A DNA stretch of 64,000 bases from Lyngbya confervoides BDU141951 (lineage in GTDB: Bacteria > Cyanobacteriota > Cyanobacteriia > Thermosynechococcales > Thermosynechococcaceae): contig NZ_JTHE03000004.1 in the NCBI RefSeq assembly GCF_000817775.3, positions 1 through 64,000 on the forward strand, given 5' to 3'. The notes below the pieces were generated by a model. That model worked only from the letters and a program-made list of their open reading frames with translations. It ran no database searches and had not been told where the DNA came from. This document shows positions 55,266 to 63,920 of this stretch, one piece after another (positions within the stretch are counted from its first letter, which is position 1; every line of letters begins with the position of its first letter). The position numbers and the translations under genes were made by a program.

Positions 55266-56179
55266 CGGGCGGGATCTGCCCCAGGATTCACGGCCCCAGG
55301 ATTCACGGTCCCAGGATTCACGGCCCCAGGATTCACGGCCGTAGAGAGGGCACAATAGTCCTGGTCTGCATAGGAAACCATGGCCTGTTCCAGGATCTGA
55401 CAAAGGGCTTGGACGGGCGCTAGTTCAAGTTGAACCTCTTGGGCTGCTTCGCAGAACAGGCGCAGATCCTTAAGCAGGTGCTTCGTGGGAAAGTTAGGAT
55501 TCTGGAAGTTCTGCGCTTGAATGCGTGGCAGCTTTTTGTCAAAGGTGGGAGCATAGAGGGCACTTTCTCGCAAAATCGCCATAAACAAATCCACGGGAAC
55601 CTCGTAGCCCTGGACAAAGGCTAAACTAGTTGAAAATGCCGCCGTCAACGCACCAATGAGCTGATTGAGGCCCAGCTTCAGGGCCGCCGCGGTGCCGACT
55701 GCCCCAATATGACGCGGTGCCGTCCCCAAGGCTTCAAACAGGGGCAGCCACCGCTCAAACTGTGATTCTTCACCGCCCACCATCACCAGCAGCGTTCCGG
55801 CTTGGGCCTCGGGAATACTGCCCAGCACTGGCGCTTCTAGATATTCACCCCCCCGCTGGGCCACCTGCTGCGCCAGGGTTTGGCTTTCGGCAGGGCTAAT
55901 CGTGCCCATTTGAATGACGGTCTTCTGGTCCAGATCAAGGGGATGCGCCGGATCAAACAGCAGCGCGGCGATCGCCGGGGCATCGGTGAGGGTTAGCAGA
56001 ATTACATCGCAGAGCCGAATCAATGCCGAAACCGGTTCCACAACCCTGATGCCGGCCACCTGCAGCGGTTGGGTTTTGGCAATCGTGCGATTATACACCA
56101 CCACCGGATAGCCGCAGGCCTGCAAGCGCAGAGCAATGGGGCTACCCATTAATCCAGTACCAATTATCCCGACTTGCAT
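55262..56179 (-). CDS. 3-hydroxyisobutyrate dehydrogenase-family reductase
   Basis: A 305-residue NAD(P)-dependent beta-hydroxyacid dehydrogenase. The Rossmann start is MQVGIIGTGLMGSPIALRLQ. The catalytic-region motifs are VIQMGTISPAESQTLAQ, LEAPVLGSIPEAQAGTL and KLGLNQLIGALTAAF (catalytic Lys). Such enzymes reduce glyoxylate, tartronate or succinic semialdehyde. The C-terminus is extended by four 15-bp repeats (55279-55338) encoding an NPGAV-type repeat, which carries the stop codon into a 4-base overlap with the convergent gene. Confidence 0.88.
   Translation of the reverse strand: MQVGIIGTGLMGSPIALRLQACGYPVVVYNRTIAKTQPLQVAGIRVVEPVSALIRLCDVILLTLTDAPAIAALLFDPAHPLDLDQKTVIQMGTISPAESQTLAQQVAQRGGEYLEAPVLGSIPEAQAGTLLVMVGGEESQFERWLPLFEALGTAPRHIGAVGTAAALKLGLNQLIGALTAAFSTSLAFVQGYEVPVDLFMAILRESALYAPTFDKKLPRIQAQNFQNPNFPTKHLLKDLRLFCEAAQEVQLELAPVQALCQILEQAMVSYADQDYCALSTAVNPGAVNPGTVNPGAVNPGADPAR
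55279..55338 (-). repeat. Four 15-bp tandem repeats at the 3' end of the reductase gene
   Basis: Four copies of CCCCAGGATTCACGG (plus-strand sense; the third begins with T). On the coding strand they give a Pro-Gly-Ala/Thr-Val-Asn repeat at the C-terminus. Confidence 0.93.
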
Positions 56180-56282
56180 GGTTTTCTTTAATTCCCAGTT
56201 GTCTTCAAGGGGTCGGTGACTATTGTAGGGATCTTTCTGGAACAGGCTAGGTTAGATAAAGACCCTGCGATTGGTTTTTTGA

Positions 56283-56774
56283 ATGTCCTGTCCCGTACCC
56301 TTGCGATCGCTCCCAGCCCAAACCATTACCGTGGAAAACTTTCGGCCCTACGGCCAGTTCATCCTTCCCCAGGAGGATGGCACCCCCTTTGGTGAAGGCG
56401 ATGCCCAGATCTACCTGGGCCAAGGCCCCCCCCGTTTTTACCTGATGCACCTAGAGTATCGAGGCCGACAGTTTCACACCATTACCCACCATCGGCACTG
56501 CACCCAATGCCTGGGATCGCTGGAGGGCCGAGACTGGTTCATTGCGGTTGCCCCCGCAGCCCCTACCCCCAGCCTAGCGCAGCTCCAGGCCTTTCACATT
56601 CCTGGGATTGGATTTATCAAACTCGATCGGGGTACCTGGCATGCGGGTCCCTATTTTGATCATCCCGCGGTGAATTTTTACAATCTGGAGATGATCGATA
56701 CCAATGTAGTCGATCACTCCACCTATGACTTCCTGGCGGAGCAGGGGCTGTGCTTTGAAATCCATCCGGGCTAA
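56283..56774 (+). CDS. Ureidoglycolate lyase-family protein (AllA-like)
   Basis: A 163-residue cupin-fold protein. ITVENFRPYGQFI at the start, FHTITHHRHCTQCLGSLEG and KLDRGTWHAGPYFD are family motifs of ureidoglycolate lyase, which splits ureidoglycolate to glyoxylate and urea in allantoin use. No other allantoin genes are near. It is divergent from the hydroxyisobutyrate-dehydrogenase-family gene; since both could touch glyoxylate, a joint role is conceivable but unproven. Confidence 0.8.
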   Translation: MSCPVPLRSLPAQTITVENFRPYGQFILPQEDGTPFGEGDAQIYLGQGPPRFYLMHLEYRGRQFHTITHHRHCTQCLGSLEGRDWFIAVAPAAPTPSLAQLQAFHIPGIGFIKLDRGTWHAGPYFDHPAVNFYNLEMIDTNVVDHSTYDFLAEQGLCFEIHPG

Positions 56775-56786
56775 GACTCAACTTCC

Positions 56787-57656
56787 TCAGGCTACCCCCT
56801 TCAACAGGCGAATTTGCGACTGCTGCCGGAGTTTAGTCAGCGCCCGCCCCTCGATCTTCCGAATCTGCTCCCGAGACACCCCCAGATGCTCTCCAATGGC
56901 CCGCAAGCTCAGGGGCTGCCCGTTGGCCAACCCAAATCGCAGCCGCAGCACCTGGGCCTCTCCCACCGAAAGCACCTTCAGAGCCTCTTCCACCAGGGAT
57001 CGCTGCATCTGCTGGGCAATGCGATCCATCTGGCTGATCTCCTCTGTGGCAATGAGGTCCAGCAGCGCCGTGTTCTCGTCTTTCCCAACGCCTCGATCTA
57101 GGGAGGCACAGTGGGTCTGGATAAACTGATCCAGCAGCGGCTCCAGGGTTTGCAGGGGAATCGCACTCTGCGCGGCAAGTTCTGCCATCGTCGGAGTCCG
57201 CCCCTGCTGCTGCATAAACTTGCGCCGGGCTACTTTTAACCGATTCAGCTTTTCCCAGGCATGCTCTGGCAGACGAATCAGCCGTGACTTATCTGCGATC
57301 GCCCGCGTCAGGGACTGACGAATCCACCAGTACGCATAGGTGGAGAACTTATAGCCCCTGGAGGGATCAAACTTTTCCACCGCCCGGTGTAACCCCAGGG
57401 TTCCCTCCTGTATCAAATCCTCCAGATCCAGGCCTCGCCTTTGATACTTTTTAGCCATGAACACCACGAGCCGCAGGTTCGCCACGATGAGTTTTTCCTT
57501 TGCCCATCGCCCCCTTGCCGCTTGATCCCTCGCGGGGTGGGGATCGCTCAACCAGGCCTGAACCGCTCGCCCCAATTCAATTTCTTGGTCTGCGGTGAGC
57601 AACGGAACTCGACCAATTTGATCCAGATAGTGCTCCATCCCGCCTGTCTTTGCCAT
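56787..57656 (-). CDS. Group 2 RNA polymerase sigma factor (SigA-like, non-essential type)
   Basis: About 289 residues. ATG 57656 has an AGGAGG ribosome site six bases upstream, so it is preferred over the open frame reaching 57719. Region 1.2 (MEHYLDQIGRVPLLTADQEI), region 2 (DLEDLIQEGTLGLHRAVEKF, YKFSTYAYWWIRQSLTRAI), region 3 and region 4 (LSLRAIGEHLGVSREQIRKI) are complete. It lacks the long region 1.1 of SigA. It should recognise promoters like those of the principal sigma under stress, darkness or nitrogen change. Which of SigB/C/D/E it matches cannot be decided by eye. Confidence 0.9.
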   Translation of the reverse strand: MAKTGGMEHYLDQIGRVPLLTADQEIELGRAVQAWLSDPHPARDQAARGRWAKEKLIVANLRLVVFMAKKYQRRGLDLEDLIQEGTLGLHRAVEKFDPSRGYKFSTYAYWWIRQSLTRAIADKSRLIRLPEHAWEKLNRLKVARRKFMQQQGRTPTMAELAAQSAIPLQTLEPLLDQFIQTHCASLDRGVGKDENTALLDLIATEEISQMDRIAQQMQRSLVEEALKVLSVGEAQVLRLRFGLANGQPLSLRAIGEHLGVSREQIRKIEGRALTKLRQQSQIRLLKGVA

Positions 57657-57844
57657 GGATCCCTCCTGAACTGCGACACCATCCCGGTTCCCAACGGGAA
57701 CAGTGGGGATTGATCCCAACCATAGCGAAGCTAATCCATTTATGGAAGTAAATCTATTTAATTTGAATAATAGATTTTGTTCTATTTTGTTGCGACCTTC
57801 TCACCTCTGGCGGTTAAATGACGGTGGCTTGATAACAGGCAGGT

Positions 57845-58384
57845 ATGACTAGCGGATCCATTTTTCAGCTCACCAATCCCGAGATCTACGTGGTGACCAC
57901 CGCCCAAGGAGATCAGCTGGCTGGCCAGGTGGCTACCTGGGTCAGTTTGGCCTCCTTGGTCCCTGATCAGCCCCGCGTGGCGCTGGTCCTCTCCCCTTGC
58001 ACCCACACCAGTTCACTCCTCCGGGGGCGAGGATCCTTTGTGCTCCAGATGCTGGCCGCCGATCAGGCCCCACTGCTGGAGCGCTTTGGGCTCTACTCCG
58101 GCTATCATCGGCCCAAGTTTGCCGATCTGGAGATCACCCATAGCGATCAAGGTCTACCCATTTTGCCCGGAACCTGTGGATGGGCCGTCTGCGAGGTTGT
58201 CGAGCACGTTGATCTCGGCGATCGCGTGGTCTGGATTGCCAACGTTAGCCAGCAGGTGTGCTACCCCGATCGTTTGCCTCTGCGCCGGGCTGAAGCGCTG
58301 GCCCAGCTGCCAGATTCCGTGCGCCAGCAGCTCCTGGCCCAGCGGCAGGCCGATATTGAGCGCGATCGCCAACTACGCCGCTGA
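57845..58384 (+). CDS. Flavin reductase-like domain protein
   Basis: A 179-residue protein with the FMN-binding split-barrel of the flavin reductase family: IYVVTTAQGDQLAGQVATWV, then VPDQPRVALVLSPCTHTSSL and GSFVLQML. In cyanobacteria such domains are also fused to flavodiiron proteins; this one is separate. The tail is a charged helix (QLLAQRQADIERDRQLRR). It overlaps the convergent RibD-C gene by 12 bases. Confidence 0.85.
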   Translation: MTSGSIFQLTNPEIYVVTTAQGDQLAGQVATWVSLASLVPDQPRVALVLSPCTHTSSLLRGRGSFVLQMLAADQAPLLERFGLYSGYHRPKFADLEITHSDQGLPILPGTCGWAVCEVVEHVDLGDRVVWIANVSQQVCYPDRLPLRRAEALAQLPDSVRQQLLAQRQADIERDRQLRR

Positions 58385-59071
58385 CCGGCCCACGCGATAG
58401 TGCAAAATCAGCTCATCCCCCATTCGATCCACCTCAATCAGGTCGAGCAGAGGCGCTTCCTCTTGGGAAAATCCGGCGCCATCAACGGGCGTCGGGGCGT
58501 CCTTGCCACCAATCAACACCGGACAGAGGGTCAGCCAAAACTCATCTAGAAATCCCTCGGCCAGCAGTGCTGCCACGAGTGCCCCGCCCCCCAGAACGGC
58601 AAGGGTTTCCAGGCCCTGATCCAGACAGTGGGCAAAAAAGCGGGGCCAGTCAATTTCAGAGTCTGCGGCCTCGCGCTCAAAGGCCAGGACCTGATCAAAA
58701 TCAGCCCCTTGCTGCCATTGGGCCGCGCCTTGGCAGGTACTCAAGAGCCAGCGGGGAATGGGTTGGGAAAAAAAGCGTAACTCTCGGTCCAGGTTTCCCG
58801 ACCGAGTGCAAACAATTTGGACCGGCTGGGCGGGTTTTCCCTGGGCAACGCGCTGAGCAATGAGCGTTTTATCCATCACGCGCATGGCCGTCCCCCCAGA
58901 ACGCAGTGTTCCTGCCCCAAAGATTACTCCGTCCGCTGCGGCCACTCGCCGCTCTAGGTGACGATAGTCTGCCTTTGAACCAAATGTGGGGGGATTGCGG
59001 TAGGCATCGGCAACCTTGCCATCGGCACTGGTGGCAAACACCACAAAGGTGTGAGGACGTTGAAGGACCAT
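58373..59071 (-). CDS. RibD C-terminal-domain (DHFR-like) reductase
   Basis: A 232-residue protein of the riboflavin-specific deaminase C-terminal family, with the NADPH-binding DHFR-like fold: FVVFATSADGKVAD, DGVIFGAGTLRSGGTAM and LGGGALVAALLAEGFLDEFW. It lacks the N-terminal deaminase part of RibD. It may reduce a pyrimidine intermediate of riboflavin synthesis or another substrate. It is convergent with the flavin reductase, an interesting neighbour in flavin metabolism. Confidence 0.87.
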   Translation of the reverse strand: MVLQRPHTFVVFATSADGKVADAYRNPPTFGSKADYRHLERRVAAADGVIFGAGTLRSGGTAMRVMDKTLIAQRVAQGKPAQPVQIVCTRSGNLDRELRFFSQPIPRWLLSTCQGAAQWQQGADFDQVLAFEREAADSEIDWPRFFAHCLDQGLETLAVLGGGALVAALLAEGFLDEFWLTLCPVLIGGKDAPTPVDGAGFSQEEAPLLDLIEVDRMGDELILHYRVGRSAA

Positions 59072-59221
59072 GACATCATCTCAATCGGAACGGGGACAGA
59101 GAGCTGGGGGGCCACCACAAGGGGCGCAGTGGAGTTTAATTAAGCTGACAAAGAGAAGGAAAGGGAGTCGCTACACTATTCTAAGCAGTCTCTGTGGATT
59201 GCGGTTGTGACGTTGTGAGGA

Positions 59222-60673
59222 GTGATCCGCTTGCCCCCCATCACCGAACGCGCCCATCCGGCCATGCATTTTATGCCCCAGGCCTTCAATCCCATCGTTT
59301 GGCGTGGGGTCAAGTTTCTGTTGCCCCTTTGGCTGCGATTTAAGCTGGCGATCGCGTCCGTGCAGGCGGAAAATCTAGACCTGTTTGTCCAACAATACCA
59401 GGAATTTCAGCAGGGCAAATCCCGGTTGCTCATTGCCTTCCGTCATCCCAGCACCGCCGATCCCTTTTCCATGGCCTACCTGGTCTGGTACTTAGTGCCC
59501 CAGGCCGCCCGCGAGTCCGGAGTCCGGCTCAAGCCCCCTATCCACAGTCATTTTCTCTACGACCGCGGTATCGCGCTGTGGGCCGGCAACATCGTGAACT
59601 GGCTCTTTCCCAAAATCGGCGGTAGCTCTATTTTTCGGGGCAAGGCAGACCGCGAGGGTTTAAAGGCCGCACGGGAACTGCTGTGCGAGGGTCGGTTTCC
59701 CCTCTCCATTGCCCCAGAAGGATCCACCAATGACCACAGCGAACTGGTCTCCCCCCTGGAGCCTGGGGTCGCTCAGCTAGGATTTTGGTGCAAAGAAGAT
59801 CTTATGAAGGCTAATCGCCCTGAATCTGTGCATATTTTGCCCATTAGCCTCCGTTATGAATATATAAGGCCGCCCTGGGATCAGCTGGACCATCTCCTCG
59901 ATCAGCTAGAAACCGACTTGGGCCTGCCTCCAGACTCCGTTGCCCCGACGGGCCAAATTGCTAACCTAGAATTGGATCGGCGCTACGCTCGTCTCCTGCG
60001 CATCGGCAGCGGCTTTCTAGATCGGCTGGAAATTTTCTATGCCCAAAACTATGGTCGCACCGCCCTCACCCATGACCTAGAGGGGAATGATTCCCTCGCG
60101 CCCAACGCCAAAATTGTGGCCCGTCTGCACCGTGGGCTCGATGAAGTTTTGCAGGTGGCCGAAGAGTTCTTTGGCCTCTCAGCTCGCGGCAGCTTTAGCG
60201 ATCGCTGTCGACGTCTGGAACAGGCAGCCTGGGACCGCATGTTTCTCGATCACCTGGATCAACTCAGCCCCTTAGACCGCGGATTAGCCGACTGGAATGC
60301 CGCCGAAGCCAGTTTGCGCCTGGGACATATGCGCCTCGCAGAGCGGCTAGTCTGCATGACGAGCGACTATATTCTGGCTAGACCCTCCGCCGATCGATTT
60401 GCAGAGGTGGTGCTGATTCTCTGGCGCATCAGCGTTTGGATTAAGGGCGAAAGCCCCCACGCCCCTCCTAACCTCGGTCAACAGCGAGTTAAAGCAGTGG
60501 TTTGTCCACCCATCATCATTGATGACTATTGGGATCAATACCAAACCAATCGACGCAGCGCCCGTCAGTCCGTTCAAGAGGTGACCCACGCTCTGCAGGG
60601 GGCCTTTGAAGGCATCATTCAAGCTAACCTCCGCTCCCAGGAGATCTCCCCGAACGCGCCAACCCATGGTTAA
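59222..60673 (+). CDS. Glycerol-3-phosphate acyltransferase-like (PlsC domain)
   Basis: A 483-residue protein. The PlsC-type motifs are visible: FRHPSTADP (HX4D catalytic), SIFRGKADREG and SIAPEGSTN. The N-terminal part has a hydrophobic segment (WRGVKFLLPLWLRFKLAIA) for membrane attachment, and the C-terminal 250 residues are helical, longer than in normal PlsC. It should transfer acyl groups to lysophosphatidate or glycerol-3-phosphate. The stop overlaps the start of the methyltransferase gene by eight bases, so the two are coupled. The start is GTG or the ATG further in (59264). Confidence 0.83.
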   Translation: MIRLPPITERAHPAMHFMPQAFNPIVWRGVKFLLPLWLRFKLAIASVQAENLDLFVQQYQEFQQGKSRLLIAFRHPSTADPFSMAYLVWYLVPQAARESGVRLKPPIHSHFLYDRGIALWAGNIVNWLFPKIGGSSIFRGKADREGLKAARELLCEGRFPLSIAPEGSTNDHSELVSPLEPGVAQLGFWCKEDLMKANRPESVHILPISLRYEYIRPPWDQLDHLLDQLETDLGLPPDSVAPTGQIANLELDRRYARLLRIGSGFLDRLEIFYAQNYGRTALTHDLEGNDSLAPNAKIVARLHRGLDEVLQVAEEFFGLSARGSFSDRCRRLEQAAWDRMFLDHLDQLSPLDRGLADWNAAEASLRLGHMRLAERLVCMTSDYILARPSADRFAEVVLILWRISVWIKGESPHAPPNLGQQRVKAVVCPPIIIDDYWDQYQTNRRSARQSVQEVTHALQGAFEGIIQANLRSQEISPNAPTHG

Positions 60674-61319
60674 TCAAATGCGATCCTCCTATAACGCCTC
60701 CCCCCGCTGGTACCAGCGCTGCTTTGCCTGGATGATGGCCCACGCGGCTGGAGAGTACGAAGCCGCCATGACTGCCCGCAAACAGGCGCTTTTTGATGGA
60801 CTTGAGGGGACTGTTCTCGAACTTGGCCCCGGCGCCGGGCCAAATTTATGCTACTACTCCCCCTCTATCCAATGGATCGGCCTTGAACCTAACCCATTCA
60901 TGCTGCCTTATCTGCAAACCAGCGCCGCACAAGCAGACCTAAACATTCAAGTCCGTCAGCAAACCCTGGAACAAGCCAGTCTCCCCCCACATTCTGTGGA
61001 TGTGGTCGTCAGCACCCTGGTCCTGTGCTCTGTCCCCAACCTCTCAGCCACCCTTGAGATCATTCACCGCATCCTCAAGCCTGGGGGGCGTTTTTTGTTT
61101 ATTGAGCATGTTGCAGCCCCTTCAGGCAGCCTCCTGCGCACTCTACAATCGGGGATTCGTCCGATCTGGCAAATCATTGGGGATGGGTGTCAACTCAACC
61201 GGGACACCGGACCAGCCATCAAGGCCGCTGGCTTTGATCAGGTCGAGTATGAAACCTTTGATGGCCCAGTGCCCATTCCCCTGGTTGGCCCCCACATCTG
61301 CGGCACGGCGATAAAGTGA
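60666..61319 (+). CDS. Class I SAM-dependent methyltransferase
   Basis: A 217-residue methyltransferase of the UbiE/type 11 family. Motif I is VLELGPGAGPNLCYYSPSI, motif II ends IGLEPNPFM, and the post-motif is VDVVVSTLVLCSVPNL, with RILKPGGRFLFIEHV. ATG 60666 overlaps the acyltransferase stop by eight bases, indicating translational coupling. The substrate may be a lipid or a small molecule; relatives of the METTL7 type occur in many bacteria. Confidence 0.88.
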   Translation: MVNQMRSSYNASPRWYQRCFAWMMAHAAGEYEAAMTARKQALFDGLEGTVLELGPGAGPNLCYYSPSIQWIGLEPNPFMLPYLQTSAAQADLNIQVRQQTLEQASLPPHSVDVVVSTLVLCSVPNLSATLEIIHRILKPGGRFLFIEHVAAPSGSLLRTLQSGIRPIWQIIGDGCQLNRDTGPAIKAAGFDQVEYETFDGPVPIPLVGPHICGTAIK

Positions 61320-61352
61320 CTATCCCAAAAAGATTGGCCCAAGCTGGAGGCC

Positions 61353-61823
61353 CTAGGCACTGGGCTTAATCCGCAGGAGAGGATCGCCAAAGGCCACCGG
61401 CTGGGCGTTTTCCACCAGGATTTCCACAATTTCTCCGCTGATTTCGGCTTCAATCTCATTCATGAGCTTCATGGCTTCGATGATGCAAAGGGTCTGACCG
61501 TTTCGCACCTTATCACCTATCTCCACAAAGGGAGGCTCCTCAGGCGCTGGCGATCGATAAAAGGTGCCCACCATGGGTGAGGTCACCTCTACCCAGTTTT
61601 TCTCTGTGGCAGGAGCAGGGGTCACTGGAACAGGAGCGGGGACTGCTGGCGTAGCGGCGGGCAGATCGGTCAGTTGCTCTGGAGAAAGGGGGGGCACCCC
61701 TGCTGAGGCAACCCCTTTGCGAACATTGAGTTCAAAATCATCACTTTTTAGATTCAGCTCCTCAATATCCGTCTCGTTGAGAATCTTCAGCAGTTCTCGT
61801 AGCTGGCCTAAATCAAATTCCAC
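61353..61823 (-). CDS. accB: Biotin carboxyl carrier protein of acetyl-CoA carboxylase
   Basis: A 156-residue protein. The biotinylated lysine lies in IIEAMKLMNEIE about 35 residues from the end; an Ala/Pro-rich linker (about 55-80) joins it to the N-terminal domain (FDLGQLRELLKILNETDIEE). It carries biotin between AccC and AccAD in fatty acid synthesis. A GTG start is used. It follows efp by 75 bases, the usual efp-accB order of cyanobacteria. Confidence 0.95.
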   Translation of the reverse strand: MEFDLGQLRELLKILNETDIEELNLKSDDFELNVRKGVASAGVPPLSPEQLTDLPAATPAVPAPVPVTPAPATEKNWVEVTSPMVGTFYRSPAPEEPPFVEIGDKVRNGQTLCIIEAMKLMNEIEAEISGEIVEILVENAQPVAFGDPLLRIKPSA

Positions 61824-61898
61824 AGTCTCTCTTGCTCCTGTCCCACGTATTGCCTCCCAACTCCCTCAGCGCAGCCGTTAGCTGCGGATATGAGGCGC

Positions 61899-62456
61899 CT
61901 ATTCTCGACCTAAATAACTATCGTTGCGGGTATCAATCTTAATCCGCTCACCCACTGAAATAAACAAAGGCACCATCACCTGGGCGCCGGTTTCCACAAT
62001 TGCGGGCTTCGTGCCACCCGTCGCCGTATCTCCCTTGACGCCGGGATCGGTTTCAGTGACCTCCAAAATCACGGAATTTGGGAGTTCCACTTCAAGGACT
62101 GTGTCATTCCAGCGTACGACATTCACGTCCATGCCTTCTTTTAAATATTTCACACCCGCGCCAATCTGGTCCTCACTGAGCCGGGATTCTTCGTAGGTTT
62201 CCATATCCATAAAGACAAACTGCTCAGCTTCTTTATAGGTATGCTGCATATTCCGCTTTTCTAAGTTAGCCTGGGGCACCGTTTCCCCGGCCCGAAACGT
62301 TCGTTCCACCACGCTGCCCGTCTGCGCATTTTTGAGTTTTGTTCGTACGAAGGCAGCTCCTTTCCCAGGCTTTACATGCAGGAACTCCACCACCCGCCAT
62401 ACTGAACCATCGAGTTCAATGGTGACACCGGTGCGAAAGTCATTACTTGAGATCAT
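61899..62456 (-). CDS. efp: Elongation factor P
   Basis: A 185-residue three-domain protein that rescues ribosomes stalled at polyproline. The tip loop is [14 protein letters not shown] with an unmodified-type Lys/Gly context; the signature is [20 protein letters not shown]. The length is normal. It is first in the efp-accB operon. In this window several proteins are Pro-rich (ExbD tail, the linker of AccB), clients that could need it. Confidence 0.96.
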   Translation of the reverse strand: MISSNDFRTGVTIELDGSVWRVVEFLHVKPGKGAAFVRTKLKNAQTGSVVERTFRAGETVPQANLEKRNMQHTYKEAEQFVFMDMETYEESRLSEDQIGAGVKYLKEGMDVNVVRWNDTVLEVELPNSVILEVTETDPGVKGDTATGGTKPAIVETGAQVMVPLFISVGERIKIDTRNDSYLGRE

Positions 62457-62570
62457 GAACGTTTTGTAGTGGCAAGAACAATCGGCACCCTATTTTACCG
62501 TTCAGCGGTCGCGCCGAATACCGTGGGTCAGGTGCGAGAAATATTTCAGTAATAAAAGAAAGTCCCAAGG

Positions 62571-63218
62571 TTAAGGGGAGGTATTTAGGGGGGGAGTGCC
62601 AGGCGCCACCGGTAGATTGGTGCCATTGGGATTGGCGCCACTGGGATTGGTGCCATTGCCTCCAGGACTGGTGGGCAGGTTCGGATCAGCGGAAGGAACC
62701 GGTGGGAGCGAAGGCTGACCCGCGGGTGGAACCCCCAGGGGATTGACATTCGGTTGGGCTGGCGCTGGCTGCGGCACCGGCTGCAGGTTTAAGGGATCAA
62801 CCGGTGCGAGCGGATCTTGATCCACCGATCCCAGGGCAACCCGATTGACCCCCAGAGCCTGGAGCAGATCCAACACCTGAACGACCTTCTCGTAGCTGGC
62901 CTGGCGATCGGCATCAATCACCACCAGACCCGTGGGATTGCCGCGACGGTAGTCGGTGAGTCGATTCACTAAATCGGCCTGGGTGACGGGGTCATTGTTG
63001 ACAAAAATCTGCCCCACAGCGTTCACCTGCAGCGAGAGCTTGTCCCCAAACTGAGACTGGGATGACTCGGTGCGCGGCAAGTTAATGCCAATGCCCTGAA
63101 CTCGGGTCAGGCCAACAGCGGCCAAAATGAAAAAGGTCAGCACGCAAAACACCACGTCAACCAGCGGAATAATTTCGATGCTGACGTTCGCGGGTTCGTT
63201 ATCGACGAAGGTTTTCAT
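62571..63218 (-). CDS. ExbD/TolR-family energy-coupling protein
   Basis: A 215-residue protein with one membrane helix (about 17-37: VDVVFCVLTFFILAAVGL) containing the conserved Asp of the proton path, then the periplasmic TolR domain (about 55-135: VVIDADRQASYEKVVQVLD). The last 75 residues are a disordered Pro/Asn/Gly tail (PSGGNG-type, with GTNPSGANPNGTNLP repeats) not found in standard ExbD. It is 6 bases downstream of the ExbB gene, forming one operon. It should drive an outer-membrane transporter such as a TonB-dependent receptor. Confidence 0.88.
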   Translation of the reverse strand: MKTFVDNEPANVSIEIIPLVDVVFCVLTFFILAAVGLTRVQGIGINLPRTESSQSQFGDKLSLQVNAVGQIFVNNDPVTQADLVNRLTDYRRGNPTGLVVIDADRQASYEKVVQVLDLLQALGVNRVALGSVDQDPLAPVDPLNLQPVPQPAPAQPNVNPLGVPPAGQPSLPPVPSADPNLPTSPGGNGTNPSGANPNGTNLPVAPGTPPLNTSP

Positions 63219-63224
63219 AGTTCC

Positions 63225-63911
63225 TTAAATGCGGCCCTTGGGCGGCTCAAGCTGGGGACGGAGCAAAGGGTCTGGATCTTGCTGCTGCGTTTGCAGCCAA
63301 AATTGACGGTAGGTCAGCTCTAATTCGTTGCCAGTGCGGCGGAAGATCCGCGCTTGATGAAATAACAGGCCCTGAAATAGACGGTAAAAGGCCAGGGTGA
63401 TAATGGCCACAATCAACCCCGTCGCGGTACTGATCAGGGCTTCGCTAATCCCAGCGCCTACGGTTGACAGCGCGGAGGCTTCTATCTCATCAATTTTCAC
63501 CGAAGCGAGGGAGTTAATCAGTCCCAGGACGGTTCCCAACAGGCCCAACATCGGGGCGATCGCAATCACACCCTCTAGCAACTTATCTCCCCGACGCATG
63601 GCGTTGAGCTCTTCATCGGCAGAGGCCTCCAGGGCCAGGCGAAACACTTCCGGCTCTTTATTGGCCAAACGCAGAGGGGTATAGAGAAATCGACCAATGG
63701 GCTGATTGCTGAACTGGCGCGCCAGATGCGTCGCCTCATCCCAGTCCCGTCGAGCCGACTCTAAAATTTGGTCGGCAAACCGTCGTTCTCCGCGCAGCAG
63801 GTTGAGCCAAAACCACAGGCGCTCAAAAATCGTGCCCAGGGTCAAAATTGATAGAAACAACAGGGGCCACATAGCCGGGCCGCCCTTTTGAAAGATTTCG
63901 GCAATATTCAC
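63225..63911 (-). CDS. ExbB/TolQ/MotA-family proton channel protein
   Basis: A 228-residue membrane protein. Three helices are visible (about 13-33, 115-145 and 160-185). The conserved motifs are IAPMLGLLGTVLGLINSLAS and STVGAGISEALISTATGLIV. With ExbD it forms a proton-driven motor. The start is GTG 63911. No tonB gene is seen in the window. A partial gene on the same strand ends 10 bases upstream. Confidence 0.9.
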   Translation of the reverse strand: MNIAEIFQKGGPAMWPLLFLSILTLGTIFERLWFWLNLLRGERRFADQILESARRDWDEATHLARQFSNQPIGRFLYTPLRLANKEPEVFRLALEASADEELNAMRRGDKLLEGVIAIAPMLGLLGTVLGLINSLASVKIDEIEASALSTVGAGISEALISTATGLIVAIITLAFYRLFQGLLFHQARIFRRTGNELELTYRQFWLQTQQQDPDPLLRPQLEPPKGRI

Positions 63912-63920
63912 GACGGAAAC

